Shown here: positions 1 through 15,307 of the stretch, in pieces
How the letters are laid out: every line of letters begins with the position of its first letter
Numbering within the stretch: position 1 is the stretch's first letter
Assembly (NCBI GenBank): GCA_023055505.1
Contig: JALIRH010000140.1
Location: 124,001-188,000 of the forward strand
Origin: Callipepla californica brunnescens
Taxonomy: Eukaryota; Chordata; Aves; Galliformes; Odontophoridae
Direction: 5' to 3'
Length of the DNA stretch: 64,000 nucleotides
Translations under genes and position numbers: made by a program
Notes under the pieces: generated by a model
What the model was told of the DNA's origin: nothing
Database searches by the model: none
What the model saw: only the letters and a program-made list of their open reading frames with translations

Positions 1-1699
1 GATAATAATTTGAATTTAAGGGAATATTTCATTAACCCGATTAGCAATACTGCAGATTTAAAATAGGTTAACACAAGTCTAAGGGATCAATTGAATAATT
101 ACAATTCATAAATTGTGACAGGGAAAGTTGTCAAATAACTGAAATATCATTCTTCATTGTCTCCTTACAAAACAGTCAGAAAATCTTGGGTTGTTCATAT
201 GCAGTATGAGTTATTCATTATCTCTTGCTGACATCATACTGACAGATTTTGAAGACCTGATCTTTTGATCTGATTAGGAAAACTATACCCCACATACTAT
301 ACCCCCCACAACTAGAAAGAAATAATTTTACTTTTAAAATTCTGGAAGTTGTTAATATTTCCCATTTTCTCTGCATCTAAATGTTTTTTGTTTGTTTGTT
401 TGTTTGTTAATTGCAACTTCTGTCATAACAATATATTAAACAATTGACATAAAACCATAAGTTACAAGTTGAACTAAAAATAAATATCATGACTTGTAAA
501 GAATTCCAGACAAGACCCTTTGACAAATACTGCCACCACTAACAAGCACACTTCTCTGAGCTTCTCAAGGACACACAAGTTAAAGGCTGAGAGAGTGCAC
601 TAAAAATGTTAGTTTTGTAGTTTTCTATTCTATATTTTAAGCTAGTATAAATAAGCTCATGCTTTGAATTTTCTTAGTTATAATCCCAGAAAAAAAAAAA
701 ACAACACAAAAACATATTAGTTTTCATGTAGATCTAATGTTCTTCAATTACTCATCCATATTCTATTTGGTTTCCTCAATATCTTAAAGAAAAGCAAAGA
801 TTTCTATTTTTTTTCCCTGGTGATCAAAACTGCTGATCTGTGGGGGTCAAGGTCAACTGTACAAAATTGAAGAACACAAATTTTGCTACAAGAATGTCCC
901 ATGCCTGTTATAAAGCTATATAATCAAAACTTACTATACCTTTCAGACAGAGAGTAGGTCACAAATAAAATGTTTATCCTGTTCATAACAAAATTAATAG
1001 CCTAAAACAAAAAATGAGTGACTCAAACCTGCTTAGCAGACAAACTTTTACTAACAGTATACCTTTTGTTTCCTTGCACACTAGAAAATATCATGATTTT
1101 ACGTGGCATGAAACCACAACAGTAAAACTTTCGCTATCCTGTAATTTTGATAGCTTAGAACATCAGCTTTGAAGACATATTTGAGTAATTTCAAAATTAT
1201 TATGTTTCAATAATGCTTATGAACTGAATATAAAGATAAGATCTTAAAGAACAATTTCAGACAGCTACCCACAGACTACAAAATCTGCCGCACAACACCA
1301 GTCTCAGGTTCTTGAGAAAATTTTCTGATTTCTACATACTTTTACAATTAGCTACAGAAGATAAACACAGAAATGGCAGACTGATATTAGTATTCAGATT
1401 GGAAAGTTCTGGATGTGTGCTGAGGTGATGTCCACCATACCTTTCTATGTTACACTTTGTTGTACACAAATACGTGTGCTTCTCTGTGTAATGCTCCCCA
1501 TAGTACCTTCGTGAAACTTCAGTTCAGAAGCAGACAGACTACTACAAAGAAATAAAATAATATATATATACACATATATATATTTCTGTAACTTCAAACA
1601 TGAAGCAGGGGAGCATGATGTGATACAACGGCAAAACACTTATCATACAATAATGTCGAGAAGCTGAAAAATATAATAGGTTTTTGGCACGCTAATACA

Positions 1700-3440
1700 C
1701 AGAAACATAGGGATTGGAAGGGATCTGCAGAAATAATCTTGTTCAAAACCCTGCTAAAGCAGGATCCCTAGCGTAGGCAGCCCAGGAACTCATTGGTATG
1801 TTTTTTCTATTTCCAGAAAAGATTCTACAACCTGTCTGAGTAGCTTTTCCAGTGCTTTGTAACCTTCAGAGTAAAGAACTTCTTCCTCACATTCAAATGG
1901 AATTTCCTACATTCTAGTTTTGCCTATCATCCCTTGTTCAGTTACTGGACACAACTGAAAAGAGCCTGGCTTCATCCCTTCCACTCCTGTCCTTTTATAC
2001 GCATTGATAAGATCCCTGCTCAGTCTTCTCCAGGCTGAAGAGCCTCAGGTCTCTCAGCCTTTCCTCTTCAGGCAGATGCTCCAGATCCCTAATAATCTCT
2101 TTAGCCCTCTGCTGGTCTCCCTCTAGGAGTCCCCTGACTTATTTGAACTAAGGAGACCAGAACTGGAAACAGTGCTCCAGATATAGCCTCACTAGGGCAC
2201 AGTAGAGGGGAATTACCATTTCCCTTGACCTCCTGGACACATCCTTTTTAATGTATCCCAGGATACCACAGGCCACAGCAGAACACTGCAGGCTCATGGC
2301 CAACCTGCTGTTCACCGAGACACCTAATCTCCATCAGGTCAGCCCCTAACCTGTACTGACGCACAGTTATTCCTTCTCAGATGCAGGACTACCCAATTCT
2401 TCAGCCTGTACAGGTCTCAATGGCAGCACAGCCTTCTGGTGCATTAGCCACTCCTCTCAGCTTCTTTTCACCAGAAAACCTAAGGGTGCATTCTGTCCCT
2501 TCATCCAGGACACTGAAGATGCTGAACAAGACCAGACCCAGTGCTTATCCCTGGGGAAGACTGCTAGTTACCTAGGCCTCCAACTGGACTCAGCACAAGT
2601 GAACACAACACTCTGAGCTCCGGCAGTTAGCCAGTTCCAAATCCACCTTAGTGTTCGCTTCTCTATCCTACACTTCCTAAACTTACCTGTCTCAAGGATA
2701 TTTCAGGAGACAGTGACAAATGCCATCCTGAAGTCAAGGTACACAATATCCACTGTTCTCCCCTCATCTACCAAACAGATCACAAAAATTAAAGAAGGCT
2801 ATCATGTTGGTGAAGCATAATTTCTCCTTCATGAATCTGTGTTGGCTACTTTTGAGAAACTTATTTTCTTCCTATTGCTTGTAGATATCATCCATAATAA
2901 GCTGCTCCATCACCTTCCCAGGGTAGGAGTTGGAAAAGATTGGCTTGAAGTTTTCCAGCTCCTTCCCTTTTTTTAAGACTGGAACGATATTGGCTTTACT
3001 CCAGTTACCAGATACCTCTCCTGTTCTCTATGACATTTCAAAGATGATAAAGAATGGTTTTGCAATCACTTCTGCCAACTCTGTCAGCACACGTGGGTCC
3101 CATGAATTTCTGGGTATCAAGTTTGCCTAGATGATCCCCAGCCAGATCCTACTCATCCAACAGGAAGTCTTCCATTCCCCACCAGGGTCTGGGATTTATA
3201 AGGGGCAGTCTTATCAGTAAAGTTCAAAGCAAAGAAGACATACGCTAACTGTGTGCTCAGTGTCCTCTGTTACAAGGGCACCCACCTCATTAAGCAGCAG
3301 GCCTGCATTTTCCCTAGTCTCCCTTTTCCTGTTGATGTACTCGAAGAAGCTTTTCTTGTTGTCCTTGATCTCCCTTGAAAAATTAAATTCCAAGTGGGCC
3401 TTAGTCTTTCCTGGATACCTAAACAGCTTACTATGCCTTC
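1700..3440 (-). mobile_element. CR1 LINE, 5'-truncated and heavily mutated
   Basis: Read on the minus strand, the block starts in the region between the CR1 endonuclease and reverse transcriptase; DNKKSFFEYINRKRETRENA is recognisable near 3.3 kb. It passes through reverse-transcriptase relics such as DIVYLDFRMAF near 2.73 kb and a degraded PQG...GLVLF near 2.55 kb. It ends with the avian CR1 3' region near 1.70 kb (CAGATCCCTTCCAATCCCTATG on the minus strand, last ~20 nt block). Many stops and frameshifts show it is dead. The composition is clearly less AT-rich than the flanks. It lies in the same sense as CSMD1. Ends are approximate. Confidence 0.85.
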
Positions 3441-6400
3441 AAGATGCAAACAGATCAGATAAACTCAGCTTATTTAAACATATTTGAAATGTTAACAGAC
3501 AAAAAGACAATAATAAAAAAAAAATGTCCACTTTGCTTGATTGGTTTGGGAAAATTAATAAAAATTCTTAAAACATTTGAACATTTCCTTCGATTTCTCG
3601 TTAAAATTCTTCTTACAATAAGAGCCTATCAAAGCAGTGGATTAGATTTTCAATTAAACTTGACTGTTTATCAAAATAATTGGAATCATGAATCCAAAAA
3701 ACATACAATAGCATTCCAAGCACATTTGAGAAATGTTTATCACTCAAATTCAGTACTATTTATATGGCATAATAATTGAAAAAAATATAAACATTAACAG
3801 ATTCAAATGTTTTATCATATTATATTAAAATGTGACTGTATTAATTTTTTTTTTATTATTATTATTTGCAAACTCTCATGTGGAGAGTTTTAAAAATGTT
3901 CAAAATTGTTAATTTTAACATTAACATTAGGGAAAACATGTCAATAAATTTAATACTTCGGAAATGGCATGGAGAGAGCTGCAGATGATAGGAAAACTAA
4001 AGCTTTATGTCCTCTTTGTTCTGTGGAGGACAGTGATGAAAGTGCACACATGCTGATACCACCCTATAGCATCTCATCAAACCCAAATATACTCACTTTC
4101 TGTGGGAAATCATCCTTTTTTTGTTTGTTTTCTTTTTCTTTCAAAAGAGAAGACAAACAGATAAACAGGCATACCTAGAGACACTGGCTAAAACAAAATT
4201 TAAATCTGTATCTGCAAGGAGTTTTATACTCCATTTATTTTATGTATTACAAATGATACTGCCTGTATAGTTGGTAAAACATTCATCTCTTTATAATGTG
4301 CTTTAACTATAATGATTTTGTTTCACAGAAAATAGTACTCTGCTTTCTAAAAGTTCTTTATCCACAAAGGAATTTGTTAGGGGAATGTAAGATAAAATAA
4401 AAGTCCTTAAAAACCTTACACCAAATATGCAAGTGAACTGTAAAGAAACTGCTGCTTTAAAATCTTGCTGTGAAGAGTACATCATTTCCTACTTAGAAAA
4501 GGACTGTCCATGGCTATGCCTGCCCGGAAGAATCATCATAAAAGAGAAGGTACAAAGAAGTAGAGGACTGGTCTGTAATTAAATCCACTATTACTACAAC
4601 TGCCATGATTTTTTTCTATGATTATGTAACACAGACTGAAACTGTAGGCAATGCAGGTCATTTGTACTGCTCTCCAAATTTAATCTTTTAAAAAAACTAT
4701 ACTAAGTTAATTAATGTATTAATATCATTTTCACTCACAATCAGCACATATTATATGGCCTTATCAGTACAAACACCATGTTGTAGTTCATTAACCTTTG
4801 CTGTTAAAAATCATCCCCATGCGATGTTCTATGAGATACATTCAGAATTCACCAACAGTACATACCTGAGGAAAACCATTTTCTACTAAACGTCATTAAT
4901 TCTTCATGATTAAAATAAAATTGATTAACAGTATACACTCAGAAAAGTGTTTTGATGCAAAATGAGTATGCAAGCCCATGCAATACCTGATTAGGAGTCA
5001 TTATATCTTTTTGTTAACCTAATTCAGAAATCCACATACTTATTAAGAAGTCTAAATGGGTCTTGTGTCTACATATCATATATATAACAAATAAATTATG
5101 TGAAAAAGAAAACAACAAAAACTAGAAATTGTTCTTGACAATGATTTGGATTATGAGATTTATTTGTTTACAAATTACATAGAAATGTAAAGATAAATGA
5201 TGATTTTGTATTGAATAATAATCACCTGCTTTCATCTGAATTGCTAATAAAACAAGAGAGCATTGTAAAAAGACTGCTCTGGAGGATATGCTGACTTTGT
5301 AACAGGTGGAGACGTTTGCATGTCAAATCAATTTCAGTCAAAGTGTGAAATTAATGTCTGTTTATGAACTGAATGGATAAATCACACAGCTGGTGAAAGG
5401 ACTTTCAAAGAATAAAGTACTGAAGAACTCTGAAGTGAAGCAACTTTTTAGTGAAATGAATCAGTTGTTTACTGAGGATTTTGCTCAATGTCCACATGAT
5501 TAAAAAATAAGGCATTACTTAATATTTCACAAAGATTTAACTCAAGCAACAAATCCAATATGAATTCCACTTTTAAAAGTATTTGTGATTCACTATTAAT
5601 TGCCCACATGAAATCAACTAATCTTAGGTATTACCTCCACTTGGCACTGCAATTAAAAAAAAATTCCTGCAATAAATTCAAGAAATATTACAGTGGAGGC
5701 AGAAATGACACAGAAAATATTTAACAAACAAATCCAAGTACATATTTTTCATGGTAAAAGAAACTCAAAACATATAGTAGTAGGAATCATATCACAATAT
5801 GAATATTCAGGAAACTGAAGTATTAATCCTTATATTGATTAAATACTAGAAATACTACAATACTACTTGATCTTGAATGAACAAAATTTTAAAACATCCA
5901 GTAAGCTTTTGCTAAGAAATACCAAAAGAAGCAGAGATTTTAAAAGAGTCAGTAAAGAGCTATTTGAAATGTGTTTAAAACAAAACAAAACAAAACAAAA
6001 CAACAACAACAACAAAAAAGGTTGGTGCACCATTTTTTCCCTTCCCACTGCAATGTACCGACATGAGTTTTTTCACTCCAGGTTGTTTTCAGACCAACCA
6101 ATGCTAAACAAAGCAAGAATGAGGGTGAGCCTGAGCAATGAATGCCCAAGCATCCATATCACACAAGCTCTAGTATGTTTTCTGATGATGCCTACCAACA
6201 TCCATTATCCAGGGGACAATAAGGACCATGGACCAATCCCAGTATAACGGGACAATAGAACAGAGTACTGCACCAGGTTTTCCTTCCTCTACTCTGCTAC
6301 AGTCATTTAGTACCACTCCACCAGCTTTATATCTTCAGACATGCCTCATCACATCCTGAAGTGTTCAATATATATTCTCAATTTCACACTATAAAAACAT

Positions 6401-6984
6401 GAATCATGGCCTGTAATGCAGCATGCATTAACACGTTGAAATAACCAACTCTCCCCACTCCAAGACACATAAATTCACTCAGACACACAGTTTGTCTGTG
6501 GATAAACAAGAATCCTCCATAGGATAATGTTACGTGAAGTATCCTCAGGGCAAGAACACAGCCCCTGGCCACCTTCTATTTAAAAAATACAGTTGCAGTC
6601 TCAGGGCAGTTTCTAGGTTTCAGTAAGCTCCATATCATCTCCTCTGGCTCTGTATGGAAGCAAATAAACAAATAAACAAACAAAAAAAGCCTTTCTATAT
6701 CCTCTTTCTTAAGGGTTCCTCTGCCCAGGGTGCTCTAAGGCCCCTTTCAGCTTTCGCTGAGCCAATCCTGGCCAGAAGTTTTTCATAGAAAGGGAAGCTC
6801 AGTGAAGCTGTTACCTGCCTTTTCTTACAGATAACATTTAAAACTAATAGCAAAAAAATGTGTCAGTAGTTTCTTAGATCATTTCTCACAAAATTAACAA
6901 CAAAAGTCAGGAACAATTCTTCTGATATTGCCATGTATTATTTACTGTATCATAATATAGATCTATAGCATTAAAAGTTTATGC

Positions 6985-7245
6985 GCTCTGTTTGTGAGCT
7001 GTGCCCAGGAAAAGAACAAGGGGCAATGGGCACAAATGGTAACATAAGAAGTTCTGTATGGACATGAGGAAAAGCTTCTTTAATTTGAGTGTGACAAAGC
7101 ACTGGAGCAGGGTGCCCAGAAAGGTTGTCTCCTTCTCTGGAGATACTGAAAACTCACCTTTGTGACTTACTGTAGTGAACCTGCTTAAGCAGGGGGTTGG
7201 ATTAAATGCTCTCTAGAAGTCCTTTCCAACCCCATGATTTTGTGA
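6985..7245 (+). mobile_element. CR1 LINE 3' fragment
   Basis: The plus strand reads the CR1 3' end: a block with GTGCCCAGAAAGGTTGTCTC, then CTTAAGCAGGGGGTTGGATT, and the terminal TCCTTTCCAACCCCATGATT. Only the last ~260 bp remain, a typical 5'-truncated insertion. It is antisense to CSMD1. Confidence 0.85.
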
Positions 7246-10200
7246 TACATGAGGTATTTTGTTTTCAACCATATAGAAAGTGGAAAAATTAAAACAAAAA
7301 ATTACATTTTTCAGTTAATAGGTGAAGAAGCTACATTTAATTTTTAGTATAAAGATAAATAAAGACAAAAACATGAACTCATGGAATACTTATCTGTGCT
7401 CCAAATCCAAATCCGAACATTAATGATAGCAATTACGAGATTAATTGCTCAGATGATAAGATAAAATGATAATCTGATATTTAAAAGCTTCCCAAAGTTG
7501 CTTCCCAAAGCACTGCTAGTTTAAATACTGATTTATGAATGATCAAATTTCTACAATATATCACATGGAAAACTTTTTTAAACTGATGCCTACCAAGAAA
7601 AATAATTATATATTTCAAATTCCTTAAATTATCTTTTGAAAGGAGGTATTTTCTTTAAAGTTGGAGACGTATTTTTTTTATAGGAGCTTGATATATTTTC
7701 ATGAAATAAATGAAGAGAAAATCTCTTTTGTGCAAATAATGCTCAGACTTCTTTCTGTATATAAGCACATACACAAACACATGTACACCTGTATAGGCAT
7801 GAATATTTGTATTTAGATAGATACACTTTCAGTAAACAATGAAACCAAAATATTGTTAAACTTCTGATTTGACATTTGACATTATCTCTGATAATTAACT
7901 GAATTGTTTTTATTTATTTATTTTATACAGGAGAATTGTTTCATCAGGTGCAATAACCATCATTAACAACCACTTTGTCATGGCATTTAGGAATGATTAC
8001 CAACTGAAGTCACAAGGTCTAGATTTGTAAATTAAATCACGTAAGAGCACCTGTTTCCACATGAATGTGTACACATGATGTTTCCACATCAATTGTACCA
8101 TTGTTTCCAGATTACTGAACTTTAATTCTCCCCAGAGGATTCTTTCAAAGAAGATTAACCTACAGGTACAGAGGGTCATAGTGTTACTGAAGAAGAGCCT
8201 CTTTCAGGGATTTTAGGTAGCTTACTGAGATAAATCTGTAGTTTTTATTTACTATACTTCATTAATTTTAACTGTCCTGGGTATCTCCTTGCAGGCATAA
8301 CCTAATATATATTTTATTTTAAAAAGTGACTCCCATAGTAATAACAGGGACTGTTATTACTGTTTTATAGGTAGATGTATATTCAGAATATGTCTTCCAC
8401 ACATAATAAAAATTAATGCACTTTAAGCTCATTTATTTATAAAACAAAAAGTTCAGTATGCATTTTGCAGCTTGCAAAGTATTCCAATACACATGTAAGA
8501 AAAATGTAGGGTAAACACTGAGATATAAGAACCAAAGACTTTGCAATTACAAATATATATACATATATTATATTTTAGAAATAATATGTTAATAATGCTT
8601 TTACAGATGCAGAATATTAAAAAACATGCGGGTAATAGTGACATAAAAATGCAACAAAGGGATGCATAATAAACATTTCGGATAAGAAAATGTCTTTTTT
8701 CATCTCAGCAAATCTAATAGATGAAATACTGTTTAAATATTTATAAATGCATAAATATGTATATTAAGCTTTTAAAACTTGACATCACCAAGACTTAACT
8801 GTAAATAACATTGTGTTTGTCATCTTTTTAGGGAAATTTGTCAAATAATCACATTTCACCAGCAGGTCATGAGAATTAAGGTTTAATGATTTTTGATTTA
8901 TCAGATTATGCTGTATTGTTTCATTAAAAAAAAAAAAAGTGTATGCTGAAATCATGCATAAATTTACAGAAAGTCTTGTACCAGTTGAAGGTTGATTTAG
9001 AATGAGATTATCATTTGAATTGTTCATGCAGTGCTTTATTCTTTTTTGAATTTCTTAGAGTTTTGTTTTAAATGTATTTTTATCCCTACACTGCTCTAGA
9101 AGTATGTGCTTATGCTATTTGCTTTTCTTCCTATATTTCCTTTTTTTTTCGTGAACAATTCTAATACTGCATTTCCCCCTATAGAAGCAAATATTAGGCA
9201 AGATTTTGAAAACAACCTTGATTGACTTCAATAACCTATCGCCTTTATCAGCTGTTTCACATATTCCTCCAGGAGCAAATGCAAATGTTTGAATACAGTC
9301 CACAGTGTGTCAGCTGTAACAACATTTAAGCAAAATCAATTGTTACTATGGATTGTTACTTAAAGTAATAGACAGGAAAATGAAAACAATGTAAGTGGCA
9401 CCGCTAGGGAAACAATAGGAAAGCTTGACTTATTGCCGATTCAAAATCTAATTGTTGATTTTTATAACCCAAACATAGCAGTATAGCATCAAAAGGCTTT
9501 CATACTAAAGGGAAATATAACTCACACAGCTTGACCACTGTGGGGTGAGGGGAGAGTAACAAAAAATGTCACTAAAATCAGATACTATTATAGGAATTTA
9601 TCATTGTTTGGCTCAAAACAAACAAACAAAAACCTCATAATACCTGATGCTGTCTAGCTGTGATGTATCATCCAAAAGCAGAAACTTTAGAAATAATGAA
9701 GAATGAGTAAGAATGAAAAACAAGAAAACAATCTCAGTAGATTTTAAAGTGACACTGCTTATTTCACTCCTTTCTGAAATAGGTAAACATACTAGCCAAC
9801 TTTTTAAATTATTTCAATAAAAGTGAAAGGACTATTTTTGTAGGTAATGTAGCTGAACAGCTATAGTCGTGGAACACACGCTGCGGCATTTTCTGTGATT
9901 AAAAACAAACCAAAAAATAGTAAAGAGGAAAAGTTAGAAGTGTTAAAAAGCTACTGCAAATTTTCATTCACTTAAAATGATGAGGCTGTTCTATGAAACT
10001 TCTATATGAACTGTACTGACTAAGACTGGGACTTATCTTCGAAAAAAAAAAAAAAAAGGCCCACATAGTCATTACAGAGAAAAAAAAAAACAACCATGTA
10101 GTGTCTAGTTTAACCACAAAGTTGAGATTTACACCACAGACTTCACATGTTCAGAGTTTACATGTCTAGCTTATCAAATGAACAAAACAGGAGAGAAAGC

Positions 10201-12112
10201 TGAAAGTGCAGAAACTCTTAGTGTATTTGACTATATATTTGAATAAAATGTAACAGCTGGTTACTTATATTTCCAACAACAAATCTGAACTGTATGAGAA
10301 CAGAAGGAAATCTGTCTAGTTCCATTGTTTATTGGATTTTTTTCCAGTGTCACGAACCGAGTACCAAAAAATGTATGAATGCATCTGAATATCTATATAA
10401 ATACATAAATGTATATATATAAATAAATCAAGTAATGCTTATATTCTCATTTCAGTCTTACCCTTCCTTTTCAAAAAACATCACTTTGTTTTTAGAATCT
10501 GTCCCTTTCCAGTCTTTAAAAAAATTGTGTAATGTTAAAGTCTTTTAAAAATATGGTAAACATTTTATTAAATGTTACTTAGAATTTGGATGTAACATCC
10601 ATCTTAACATAAAATACTAAACATTTACATACACTTAATTAATCTGAATGAAAAGCTATATAACATTTTGTTTTTCTACAATACAGTAAAAATGTGTAAG
10701 CTATTCTATACATGGAATATGTTCAATTGTGATGTAAAAATACTTTCCAGAGAAGCTAAAAAAATAGTCTTCACTGGCTGAGCTAAAACACAGTAATTCT
10801 CTTATTCACACACAATATGTTAGTGTTGCAACGCGTCATGCTTTTAAACATGGAGGCAAACAGACTTTCAACTCCTCCTAAGTTTTAACTTGTTGAGCTT
10901 ATCACTGAAAAGACAGGAACGCAGATAGGCTACATCAGCCAAACACAGCTGCTGTGTGGAGGGAAAGGGAGAGGGAAGTTTTCCATTAACAGTCACGTCA
11001 CCGATTTAAGGAAGAATATATGATGCATACTCGTTGTACCAGCATGTTAAATGTTGAGAGTAATTTATTTAATTCTGAAGCTTAAATAATAAAGTATATT
11101 AATAGAGGTAATTCTCAATGAAATGAGAAAGTTAAAATATAAAATACATATGTTAATAAGCTAACCACACTTTCTCCAACATACACATTTTTTTTTCCAG
11201 CAGACTGAGAATCTCCATTACTAGCACAAAGGAATGAATTACAATAAATGTTATATTAAAATAAACTAAAATATTGTTTAAATATTATAACTGAACGCCT
11301 GAACGTTTATCGATAAACTGATTCAGAGAAGTAACAGATATTGTATATCTCTTATTGTATGTACTTAACAATTTTGTACTCACAGAAACTGGATGTTTTT
11401 TATTCCCCCCCACCCCCCAGTATTTTGCTGTTGTTATTTCATTAATTTAGAAGGGAGAAGGATAACAATAGTACAATGCTATACCCTTATCCCTTCACTA
11501 ACCATTTGTTGTTGGGAAGGATACTAGTATGGATGGAAATTTGATCTTACATGCTAAACCTACTAATATATATTTATACTCAACACACTCAACCTATTAA
11601 ATCACTATGATCTTATGTCCTTCTAGTTTGTTTTATTTGCTACGTTGGCAAGCAGATTCTGTCTGCTGCCCCAACAGCTGTAAAAGCTGAAGATATTTCC
11701 ACTGTCAAAAAATATTTTTAAACTGTCTTATTAATTAACTTGTTATCACTTTTAATCTATTAGTATGCTATTAAGAATACTACTTATCCTTAAACTTTTT
11801 TTTGTTGTTTTGTTTTGTTGAAGTCTTTCATAATTTCTGCAATCATGTCAATCATATATTTATTCTGTTGGTTTTATTCCATATTAATTTTGACTAAGAT
11901 TGGTGAAGATTCTCAGTGATGCATGAAAACTTCAGTTTTTTCCTTCCATCAGTAAACTTAGAGAAAACTAACTACACTTTTCAAATAGTAACTACACTGA
12001 AGAATCACAAAGGCAAGCAGCATATAACAGAAAACATTTTCCAATACTAAAAAAGTATTTCAAGATTTACTTCGACATATGAAGAAAATTACAGTTTAAA
12101 GTGGTTAATTTA

Positions 12113-12313
<201 letters not shown>

Positions 12314-12793
12314 TCATTAATATAACACAACTGTTCACAATATAGTAACCTTGTGTTTTGATTATTTTTTTAATAAAATCAGATATTTTATATGGATGAG
12401 ATTAATTTGAAGTCTTAGGAAGAAAAATCATTAAATGAATGCAGTCAAATTAAAAAAAAATTAAAGTTATAGTAAACCTAAGACATCTAAACATTTCATT
12501 AAGTAATTACCTGTTAGAAAAGTAAAGGACTGCATCAGATATGCTGTTTTCAATTTTTGATTTTTTTTTCCTTATTCTTTTTAAAAGTGAAGGAACTTAG
12601 CTGGCCTGCCTTACAGCACACACGTCCACAAAAACTTACTAGAACTTCATTTACCCTCATTTCTCATACAGGAATTTATGATAAGTATATACAGATATAT
12701 ATTTCTATGCAACAACAGGCAAGATGGTGAATCACACAAAAAGACTAAAGAGTTTTACAATGATAATCTTTATACATCTGTAATTCTGACATA

Positions 12794-12945
12794 TAATCAT
12801 AGAATGGTTTGAATTGGATAGGATTAAAGACTGTCTAGCTTCAAGACCATCTAACACTTTTATCTACCCACTCGCTATTTGGAAGGAATTGAAGTCCTTC
12901 AGTTCTGAACGCTGACAGTTTTACCCGTTCCTGTGAGGTATACTA
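12794..12945 (-). mobile_element. short, diverged CR1 3' fragment
   Basis: The minus-strand 3' end of CR1 is seen on the plus strand as AATCATAGAATGGTTTGAAT followed by a diverged 'ggattaaagac...' block. The inner boundary is unclear. It is an old copy. Confidence 0.6.
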
Positions 12946-14834
12946 AGAAATTCACTTTTTGTTCCAAAATTTTGATGCAGGGAAGGCTCTCATACAAAAT
13001 GAGGGACTGCAAGAATGTTAAAGGAACAACTTTCTTCAATCCTCTCTCATAATCTGTGAATCCAGGAATAAATAAATAAAAAAGAGCAGTTTTGGTTCTG
13101 TTGTAGCTTTATTTTTTATTTAATCTGGAGGTTCCTGAGAATAGGACTTCTCTATACACAGAACAACTTTCTTCAACTAGGAAGCTGGCAAAATAGGATA
13201 GATCTGATATGAGAATGCTGATCTGTCTGACAACACATGCTGTAACTAATTCAGTTTATCCCAGGCCATAACCATCAGAAGACGAGATTGTTTACCAAGT
13301 TCAAGAACAGAAATCTGGAGAGCAGCCATTCAGACAGATTGGTTGGTGCTAAACACACCTAATTCTATGGATGTACAAACATACCTTATCTCTCTACATG
13401 AGAGAAGTTTAAAATGTTGTGACGACTGATGGAATAAATCAAGCCACGGAAGTTAAATCTGATCCAACTTTCTCAGTAATTGAACAGATTCAGGGGATAT
13501 AAAAAGACAGTTTTCAGAAAAGACAGTAATGGGTGAAAGCAATTTTTGCACTAAGGGTTCTCTGATCTTGAGTATCCAAAAAAAAAAAAAAAAAAAAACT
13601 AAACTAAAAAATAAGCTTTTAGGTGTGGTGCCCAAGACCAGAAATGCTGCATGTTTCTCTCTGATTTAGAATAAGTAACCAGCACAAACTTTGTTCAGAA
13701 CTAATTGAATTTGAAAAGTTGATGGTACACACATAGCACCACATTAACAGCACATATAAGCAGCATTGTTATTAAAATAAATAAATAATGAAAAAGACTA
13801 TTAAAAAACCCTAGTGGTTACAGAAGCATGTTAAATACTTAAAAAAAAATTATTACTCTTTTTAACAAACAAAAAACCTACATCAACTTATGATAACTGT
13901 GACAGTTCAAAAATGAGAAGCCTGATTTTTATACAAAAGATGCAAAGATTTGGATTTGAGGGTTGAGATTCAATTGTCAGGGGCCAGAAATCAATATTTA
14001 AAATAGTTTTCATAACAACTATGTTCACATGTTTTTATCTTTGAAGATAATGTAGATTAATACAGAAAATTCCATTTTCATCTGAATGTATGCATTCATC
14101 CCCCTTTGCAATTAAGTACAAAATAATCTGTAATTTAAAACAAGTCATTCAATAAATAAAGGATAATCTAAAAATACACATGCAAAAAAGCTTTGAGTCC
14201 TTTCTGCATTTTTTTCTCCTTTTTAGTTTTTTCCTACACATAATAGATTAAATAAGTTTATTTCTTTATCAAAGTATACAGTTAAATATAACACTTTGAT
14301 GTATTTATATATCACGCTTTTAAAACAATTTTTAAAATTCTTGATTTTTCCCCCCCCCACAGAAATTACACTTGGACTGAATAGCCTATAGCATATGACT
14401 TCCATCTTTTCTCTTGTTTGAAAAAGGAAATCTCTCCCTGTTTCCATCCTGCTGATGGTTGATAATTCATACACTACAGAAAGCTCATGCAAGGACTGAG
14501 AATTTATATATAGTTGTTCTTGTCTATTCCCTAATTCTCCCCATCAAAATCTGTAATTTCCCATTTATTAACCTTCCATTACCCAGTTTCCAATGTTAAT
14601 TCTTCAGATATCTGACTAAAAAAAAAAAAGTCCTGGAAAACCTGAGCTTATTTCTTAATAAAGTTTTAATACTAGGCTTTTGATAAAGGACCCACAATTA
14701 GGATCTTGAGGTCTGTAGCTGTTGAGGTCTGGAAGCAAAGACTTATGTGCATCCAGACAGGACGGTATTATATGGATGTGAAATAACTTACAGAAGTTTT
14801 TTTGTTTGTTTTTATATTTAGCTTAAGCTAATTT

Positions 14835-15010
14835 GGTTGCCCAGAGAAGCCGTGGATGCCCCATTCCTGTAGGTGTCCAAGGACAGGCTGGATGGGGCCA
14901 AGAATGATCTGATATCGTACCTGGTTCAGTGGTTCGCAACTCTGACTACACCAAGGGAACTGGAATTAGATATCTCCAAAGTCCTACCCAACCCAAGCCA
15001 TTCTATGATT
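14835..15010 (+). mobile_element. CR1 LINE 3' fragment
   Basis: The plus strand reads TTGCCCAGAGAAGCCGTGGA, then 'gtgtccaaggacaggctgga', and ends AACCCAAGCCATTCTATGAT, the classic CR1 end. About 175 bp remain. A 20-base perfect palindrome follows directly at 15011-15030. Confidence 0.85.
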
Positions 15011-15030
15011 ATACACTTTATAAAGTGTAT
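15011..15030. repeat. 20-base perfect palindrome
   Basis: The sequence ATACACTTTATAAAGTGTAT equals its own reverse complement. It sits at the end of a CR1 fragment and is followed by further AAGTGTATAAG-type repeats. It may be expanded CR1 tail sequence; no function is implied. Confidence 0.8.
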
Positions 15031-15160
15031 AAGTGTATAAGCTTACATTTTAAAATAAATATATATAAATGATAATTAAAATGTTATGATATTTCATGAT
15101 GCAGAACCAACAACATACAGCAGCATATTCCCAATGAAAACTGTTGAAGTTCTGTACTTA

Positions 15161-15307
<147 letters not shown>

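Noticed and set aside
5867..6247. 126-codon plus-strand open frame.
   Set aside because: It runs through an AAAAC/AAC simple repeat that gives KQNKTKQNNNNNKK, and there is no domain. Treated as chance.
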